Below are positions 59,001 to 64,000 of a stretch of 64,000 nt of DNA, piece after piece. Source of the DNA: Baylisascaris procyonis (lineage: Eukaryota > Nematoda > Chromadorea > Rhabditida > Ascarididae). Position 1 is the stretch's first letter. Each line of letters begins with the position of its first letter. Below the pieces are notes generated by a model. That model was not told where the DNA came from and did no database searches. It saw nothing but the letters and a program-made list of their open reading frames with translations. The position numbers and the translations under genes were made by a program. Location: assembly GCA_037389465.1 (NCBI GenBank), contig JAZARR010000123.1:566501-630500 (forward strand). The letters are read 5' to 3'.

Positions 59001-61168
59001 ATAAGTGAAACATGATGGGTCGACAGTGAACAACATTGGAATTTATCGCTAAAAAAAAACTAAACACCGCAATTATGCAGAAGACGTAAATAAATAGGGC
59101 CATGATCGTTTATGGCCACCCAAATGAATTTTGTCACTGCGATCCTAAAGGGAATCGCAATATTTAGTAAGGTGATGCAAATAAAGTCGTCCACTCTGAA
59201 TTCAGCCGTCCTTTTTCTCATGACCTTCTGTCTCTTATACTGCTTTCTCTAATACCTTTCATGTTGATAAAAATTGCTGTTTCTTCTTTATTAAAAGTTA
59301 AAAGTGATTTCTCCACACACACTTTTCTAAATCATACCTATGTAAAATGCAATTTATTTTTAAACGCTCGCTCAAATTTGCTTCGTAAAAGTGCAAAGTG
59401 CATCGGGGCACCGTCATGTCTGTGTAGATTAATTACCAGTTGTGTGTCGATCCGTTTGTCGCATAGATTCAAAAAAGGAAAAATTTTGTAGCTAGAATTA
59501 CAAACTTTATTGAGTACACCATAAGGTTGTGGGAAAAATTTGCGTCAACCAACCAAGGTTTAGAGAATTTATGGAAATAAAAAGTGGGAAAAAATTTTCG
59601 CGCATCTTATATCAGTCGATTTTTCTATTTTTTCACCGATGTGGTTATGGGGAAAAATGAATTTTTTCATGGATAATTTGTCTAAGGGACGGTATTGATT
59701 ATTTTTCACATATCTATAAAACGTCAAAGTGATTGGTCAAAGAGAGCAATGTAAAACTGCATATCGCATCCAAATCTTTTGCCACGCTCTTCTAATCGTC
59801 TCTAGAAAGCCGTGTCTTTCTGAAAGGAAATTTTTAGCGAAATTTTACCTTTATTGAGGAGAATAAATCGGGCGCCGAAGAAATTTTTCCACAATGAATT
59901 CGAAAAATCTTTGCTTGTTCGTAAAAATTTTCAGGAAGTGGCAAACTTCCCACCCAACGGTGAAATTCGCCGTTTTACACACCACAAAAAAATTACGTTA
60001 GAATATTCATAGCGAAATGGAATTACAATTTTTATAGTTAAGTTTTATAGGTAGATAATGAGTTTCCAACTTATTTCTCTACAGAATATTTGCCCTTCCC
60101 GAAATTTCCATTACAATTTATAAAAAAGAAAAAGCAATTCACTTTTTCACAAAATGCATTATGAAGGAATTGCATTTTTAAAATCAATAGATAAACTACA
60201 AACATACATTGCGATTTCTATGCGATGAAAATTTACTGTCAATCGATGCTATCGAAAAATTTTTCGTTGACAAGCTTCTCTCTCTTGTTTCAATTTTTTT
60301 TCTTATTTAGTATTATAAAATTTTTCTCGTTCAATAAAAATAAATATACGACTGCTATCGATTATTGTTGATTTTGGTTGATCGTCATCATTGTTCACAT
60401 AGTCACTCCTTTAAAATATTTTCGCTGTTTATCTATCTTTCATTTTCTAATTTCCAACTGTTTATCTATCTTTCACTTTATTATTCCCACTTTTTTCGCT
60501 CGTTTATTAAAATGATCTCCTATCATCACACTATTTAGTAGCGGCTTAGACTACCTCTATGTTGATCCTTGTTGCTGCCAGCTGACTTACTTAAAATTTC
60601 ATAGTCGAAATCACCTATGCGAGCATTTGATATACCAACTTGATTGATCTAATGGATATGTTTACTTATTCATAGAAACAATTGAGATAAGAGAGTGTAA
60701 TAAAATACCCAAAAGTCTGGTCAGAGTACTTATTTTGGGAATTGAAAATTTCCTCTTAGCGTCGAATTCTTTAAGTGTTTATTTGCAAGAAAATCCATCA
60801 TTTCTAGGTAGACAATAAAATAGATGGTAGCGAGGGTAAACTTACAATCATTTTTGAGGAGGATCCAACGGATGCAGCAGATTCAGCACGACGCAGTGGA
60901 ATCGAGATGAACGTTGTGGCGATTGAAGACGAACTCGTACCACCCGATATTGAGCAACTCATTGCAATCGCTAGCGAATCGGTTTGTTGCCATAGATACA
61001 GCATTATTTTAAAGGAAAACCTCACCCCTGCCCCCCCCCCCCACCCCCCGCTCTTCTCTCCTTATTTCTAATCATCCCAGTTCGATCAATGATCTTTGTA
61101 GTGCTAATACTTCATTATTTTTCCAGTGCAAAAATATGAACAATACAGTGCAAAACAACACAATATGA
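53039..61168 (+). CDS. Secreted protein with two vWA domains and a Thr-rich linker, 10 exons
   Basis: Exons: 53039-53152, 53940-54074, 54913-55070, 55792-55884, 56288-56449, 57325-57419, 57842-57966, 58367-58597, 60808-60981, 61127-61168; phases all match (1329 nt, 442 residues plus stop). The start MWLVHIVSVV begins a signal peptide ending near residue 21. vWA domain 1 follows at once: FVLDGSASVQ holds the MIDAS DxSxS residues (28, 30, 32). GGTDTGSAL and TISDGYH complete the metal site, and the domain ends near LSLTNGN and FTKC. A linker of about 35 residues is mostly Thr (likely O-glycosylated). vWA domain 2 runs from CQMDIVLLMDFSGGTVD to the C-terminus, with GGTTRTGEAI and FTDGYSQ. Its MIDAS reads DFSGG, so the last Ser is Gly. 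Such proteins act outside the cell in adhesion or matrix binding; the ligand is unknown. An alternative acceptor at 60859 would drop 17 residues and give the more typical TDGYSQ-EDPTDAA join. The last exon is the least certain. Confidence 0.85.
56708..56802. repeat. Direct repeats and two small hairpins in a vWA-gene intron
   Basis: GGCAAAGTACATATCA occurs twice, about 80 bases apart. Between the copies lie a 9-bp perfect stem (GATCACAAA / TTTGTGATC, 56738-56762) and, directly after it, a 6-bp stem (GCTGGG / CCCAGC, 56764-56779). Confidence 0.7.
56924..56969. repeat. Short tandem repeat, TTATCCGAT core
   Basis: GAATGCGTTATCCGAT occurs twice and GTTATCCGATAG once more, in tandem, within a vWA-gene intron. 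Confidence 0.75.
61027..61050 (-). repeat. C-tract (G-tract on minus strand)
   Basis: A run of about twelve C, then ACCCCCC, within the last intron of the vWA gene. Confidence 0.7.
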
Positions 61169-61274
61169 ACAAACAGGATATGAACAATCAATGATCAGTC
61201 ATTTACGGTGGGTGTCTTCATACTAGCAGCTCCGTATAAATTTTATCGTTCCCTGGTACTATTAAAAACTCGTC

Positions 61275-61834
61275 ATTTCTAATTTGTTCAAAATCGAATT
61301 CGGAAATTTGTGTATCCGGAAATTTGGAAATACCACGGAACCATAAAATTTACAAGAAACTGCCAATATGGAGACATCTTTGTATGTGACTCTTAAAATC
61401 TTTTCATCGGCGCACGTAGGCGAATTGAGCAAAGGATGCCACTGTTCACAAGAAAACTCGAATCCACTGAAAATTTAACGAGAATATGCACTATTATGGT
61501 GACCTTACTCATCTACCTCATATGTAGCAAATGTTCCCTTAATCCACTGTGTAACTCCATTTAAACTCACCAATCTCTGCAATGTTTCAGGGTGTTTATA
61601 TGGCGTCAGCATTCGAAAAACTTCGTATGAAGATTTCTGATCGTTTACGACAATGCAACTAATTGACGAAATAAAAACGATAAATAAAGGAAAAGCTTTA
61701 TTCTTATATTTTATAATTTGTTTCAAACAAACTCCTTTGTAAATGACGCTTTCACTTGAATACAACATCTCCGATAATAAGTTTATATATGACACATATC
61801 TGTTTCCTATACCATCAACTAAATACTCAATCAA
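61275..61834 (-). CDS. Probable exon(s), secreted protein with M14 carboxypeptidase propeptide-like segment
   Basis: The minus-strand frame ending near 61510 encodes a hydrophobic signal-like stretch (FPLFIVFISSISC). After it comes SSYEVFRMLTPYKHPETLQR, followed by GVTQWIKGTFATYEVD. The pattern Y.V.R..P.....L..L, then W.K......VD, is that of the activation peptide of zinc carboxypeptidases (M14). A GA|GTAAGG donor (phase 2) at the end of this exon fits an acceptor AAATTTTCAG|T (phase 2) leading to GFEFSCEQWHPLLNS and on to a stop near 61275. That second part does not resemble a carboxypeptidase, and no HxxE catalytic exon is visible. The model is therefore a fragment, a pseudogene or a misjoin. 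The true start codon is unclear. It is convergent with the vWA gene. Confidence 0.35.
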
Positions 61835-61875
61835 AAATTAGGGGAAACAGATGAAAGGGGCACACCACGTTGCAG

Positions 61876-61953
61876 CGGAGCCTTCACGAAGAAGCTACCT
61901 TAAATGGCGATTCCATTCGAGTGGCAATAGTGCAGTTTAACTCGAGGGAATGA
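61876..61953 (+). pseudogene. vWA-like fragment, relic or orphan exon
   Basis: After an acceptor-like TTGCAG the plus strand reads RSLHEEATLNGDSIRVAIVQ, then FNSRE and a stop. GDSIRVAIVQFNS matches the second beta-strand of vWA domains (compare VAMVRYSG in the gene upstream). No MIDAS-bearing exon accompanies it. It may be a leftover of a tandem duplicate of the vWA gene, or an exon of a gene continuing past the window. Confidence 0.4.
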
Positions 61954-62931
61954 TTTCAATTCCATTGTGGGAAATGTAAACAAGAAAAAAGAATTACGGA
62001 CAGGAAAATTCCGGTATAAATTAGATGTTCAGGCATAAGGATCCCGAAAGAAAGATTCTAGTGGTAGACTTGGATCTCGAAACGCATTTTCAACTTCGTT
62101 GATAATCTGCTACTTTAGAGGAAGATTGTCCTATGACGTACAATTTTCATTGAAATATTAGGGAAAACAGATGAAGTTATTATTGTAAATGAGCTTCAGC
62201 TGAAAATTACAATGTCATTTCCAATGAATTAATTCTTTTTGTCTAAGTTTTATACCCCATTAAAACGACCCGAAATTTTCGCTTTTTCTTTTATTTGAGG
62301 GCATGACCGCCGTTTTTAGCAGATTATGGTATGAGATTTAAAAGGTTTTGATTTTTGTTAAGCACATTAAATTAAAAAAAGGAGTGCGGTAGGTTCGACC
62401 GATCGAACGATGCGGAAGTTGAAGTCCTACGGAATAAGCTATCAAACTACCAAGAGACAGCACCATTCTTTAAAATCACTTTCTAGTATTTATGGCCTTT
62501 AAAAAACTAGATCTTCCATAAGGAAACTGCTCAGATAGATGATAAGCAGTGCATTTGTTCGAATGATTTGTGGTAATTTGTCGTTGTGGAAGTAAATCGT
62601 TTTAAGAAAGCATGGTGGCCCCAGTTTAGGAAACAAGAGGTTTGAAGATGAAGGAGAGAAAATGGGCTAGATAATGACCAGTGAAAGCGAGCAACCATCA
62701 AATCACATACACAAAATGAGGTAACGAGGGAGCTAAAAATAAGAAAAAAACAACAACACCGCTTTTCTTGATGAAAAAAAAAAGAAGAAAAACCCTCAAT
62801 ATACTCGACAATAGCCGAATAATAAACTCTCGTTTAACAAATTAGAAATATATACGAGTGATTGCATAAGCAATTATTTATTCGAATTGTCTCATAATGA
62901 GCTTCGACTTATATTATACTTTTTTTATCCC

Positions 62932-62951
62932 AACCCCCCCCCCTTCCCCCA
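62932..62951 (-). repeat. C-tract (G-tract on minus strand)
   Basis: A run of about ten C followed by TTCCCCCACCC. Confidence 0.7.
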
Positions 62952-63346
62952 CCCTCTCTCTTTCCGCTATCACAGTCCCCCCCAATAAGTCGCCTTCTTC
63001 CTCATCTTTTAAAACTGCTTCTTTTAAAATATAGGCGAAAAGAATGTCCCCTTTTATCAGTATATACAAAAGTGCTAAACTGAATGACTTTGTAGCGAAG
63101 ATTTGAAATCGATATCTCATCATTTAAATGAATCAATAGCGAATCTCTTCATTTTCTGAGGTGATTGCAACAATCACTAATGCAACAACCCGAGTAATAC
63201 TGTACAAAAACAACAATGAGGAAATGAAAAAACGCATTGAGGGTTAAGAAAAAAAAACCGAACGATACAACACATAACAATCGGTTGGAAATAAAAAAAC
63301 TAACATATCAAACGCCAACCGATAAAAAACTAACCGCATATGCAAG

Positions 63347-63392
63347 GTGGGGGGGAGGGGGAGGGGAGGATTGAGGAGGTGGATTGGAAGGG
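63347..63392 (+). repeat. G-tract
   Basis: GGTGGGGGGGAGGGGGAGGG followed by further G-runs; G-quadruplex capable. Confidence 0.7.
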
Positions 63393-64000
63393 GGTAAGAT
63401 AATAGGCGCATTATTACGCATGCGCTCATAGACATTCTAAACGAGATACTAAAAAAAAGCAGAAAAAAACAAACAAAAAAATCAATCAATTATTAAAAAT
63501 CTCATATAAGAAAATAAATCAATGATTACAGAAATTCTGATAATCTCCATCTCCCTCTCCCTCTTCCAATTTTAGTGCTCATTTTTTTGAAAATAGAAAT
63601 AAAATAATGAGAAGGCGATCATATATAAAATATTCGAAAAATAACGAAAATATGCCTTCTTATATTTTTTAATATTACAAATGAGGCATTAGAATAAGAG
63701 AGCAAAAAAAAGAGGAAAAAAACAACGATGAGAAGGAAAATCTATCAATAGTAAAGAAATAAGGGAAGATTTAAAAAAATGGAGCATAATTTAAATTAAA
63801 AAAAAAAGAAGGGACAATAAGACCCTGAACACCGAGAACGCAGTTGAATTTCCGAGGTGTATTCCAACAAAGACCAGCTTCGCACTTACAAACGTTCAAT
63901 GGGCAAATATGGCCACTGCGTAAAAGGCGAGAAATAAACAATTAGTGAAAAAGACACAAAATGAAACCATTGGAGAGAGACACTTTTACAAATATTTTAG

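Larger units (their letters stand above)
61954..64000. other. Intergenic, low-complexity
   Basis: AT-rich DNA with a C-tract (62932-62951), a G-tract (63347-63392) and many poly-A runs toward the right edge. A motif AGGGGAAACAGATGAA at about 61840 recurs with one change near 62160. No gene is recognised. Confidence 0.55.

Noticed and set aside
62390..62460. Possible tRNA-like segment with GGTTCGA and paired GATCGAAC
   Set aside because: No acceptor stem, D-arm or anticodon arm can be folded around it.

Overview
The window looks like AT-rich nematode genomic DNA, most likely clade V (Rhabditida). The reasons are short exons split by variable introns with TTTCAG-like acceptors, rab-1 and Argonaute proteins of nematode type, decayed Tc1/mariner and non-LTR elements, long (TA)n and (AAAT)n microsatellites, and many isolated G-tracts. 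The species cannot be named from the sequence alone. All gene models below were assembled by hand from frame, splice sites and family knowledge. Each has a total coding length divisible by three.

Layout. (1) 182-2923, plus strand: the 3' half of an AGO-clade Argonaute (five exons, PIWI domain and a diverged C-terminal tail). The first catalytic Asp and everything upstream lie outside the window. (2) 4578-5840, minus: a decayed Tc1/mariner-family transposase relic. A second fragment of the same family lies at 15059-15350. (3) 6189-6723, minus: a two-exon gene for a 49-residue single-pass membrane micropeptide. (4) About 6.7-22.3 kb: an AT-rich desert with microsatellites, G-tracts, a 35-bp minisatellite, two GC-rich islands and two exon-like segments that I could not join into a gene. 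(5) 22302-32050, minus: a complete 13-exon BTBD7 orthologue (two BTB domains, a BACK domain, and an N-terminal myristoylation-type start). (6) 37223-46645, plus: a complete 7-exon rab-1. BTBD7 and rab-1 are divergent and share a ~5.2 kb upstream region. (7) 46.6-53 kb: intergenic DNA with a near-perfect 162-bp foldback element, a non-LTR retrotransposon relic and an (AAAT)n block. (8) 53039-61168, plus: a 10-exon secreted protein with two von Willebrand factor A domains joined by a Thr-rich linker. (9) 61.3-64 kb: a minus-strand exon resembling a carboxypeptidase activation peptide, a stray vWA-like fragment, then low-complexity DNA.

The genes are not an operon or pathway: small-RNA silencing, membrane/adhesion signalling, ER-Golgi traffic and an extracellular adhesion-type protein sit side by side. 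The most notable points are an Argonaute with Asp in place of the usual fourth catalytic His, the unlisted-size membrane micropeptide, a decayed duplicate of BTBD7 exon 8 beside the live exon, the young foldback element, and several 3' splice sites ending in AAG or GAG instead of CAG.
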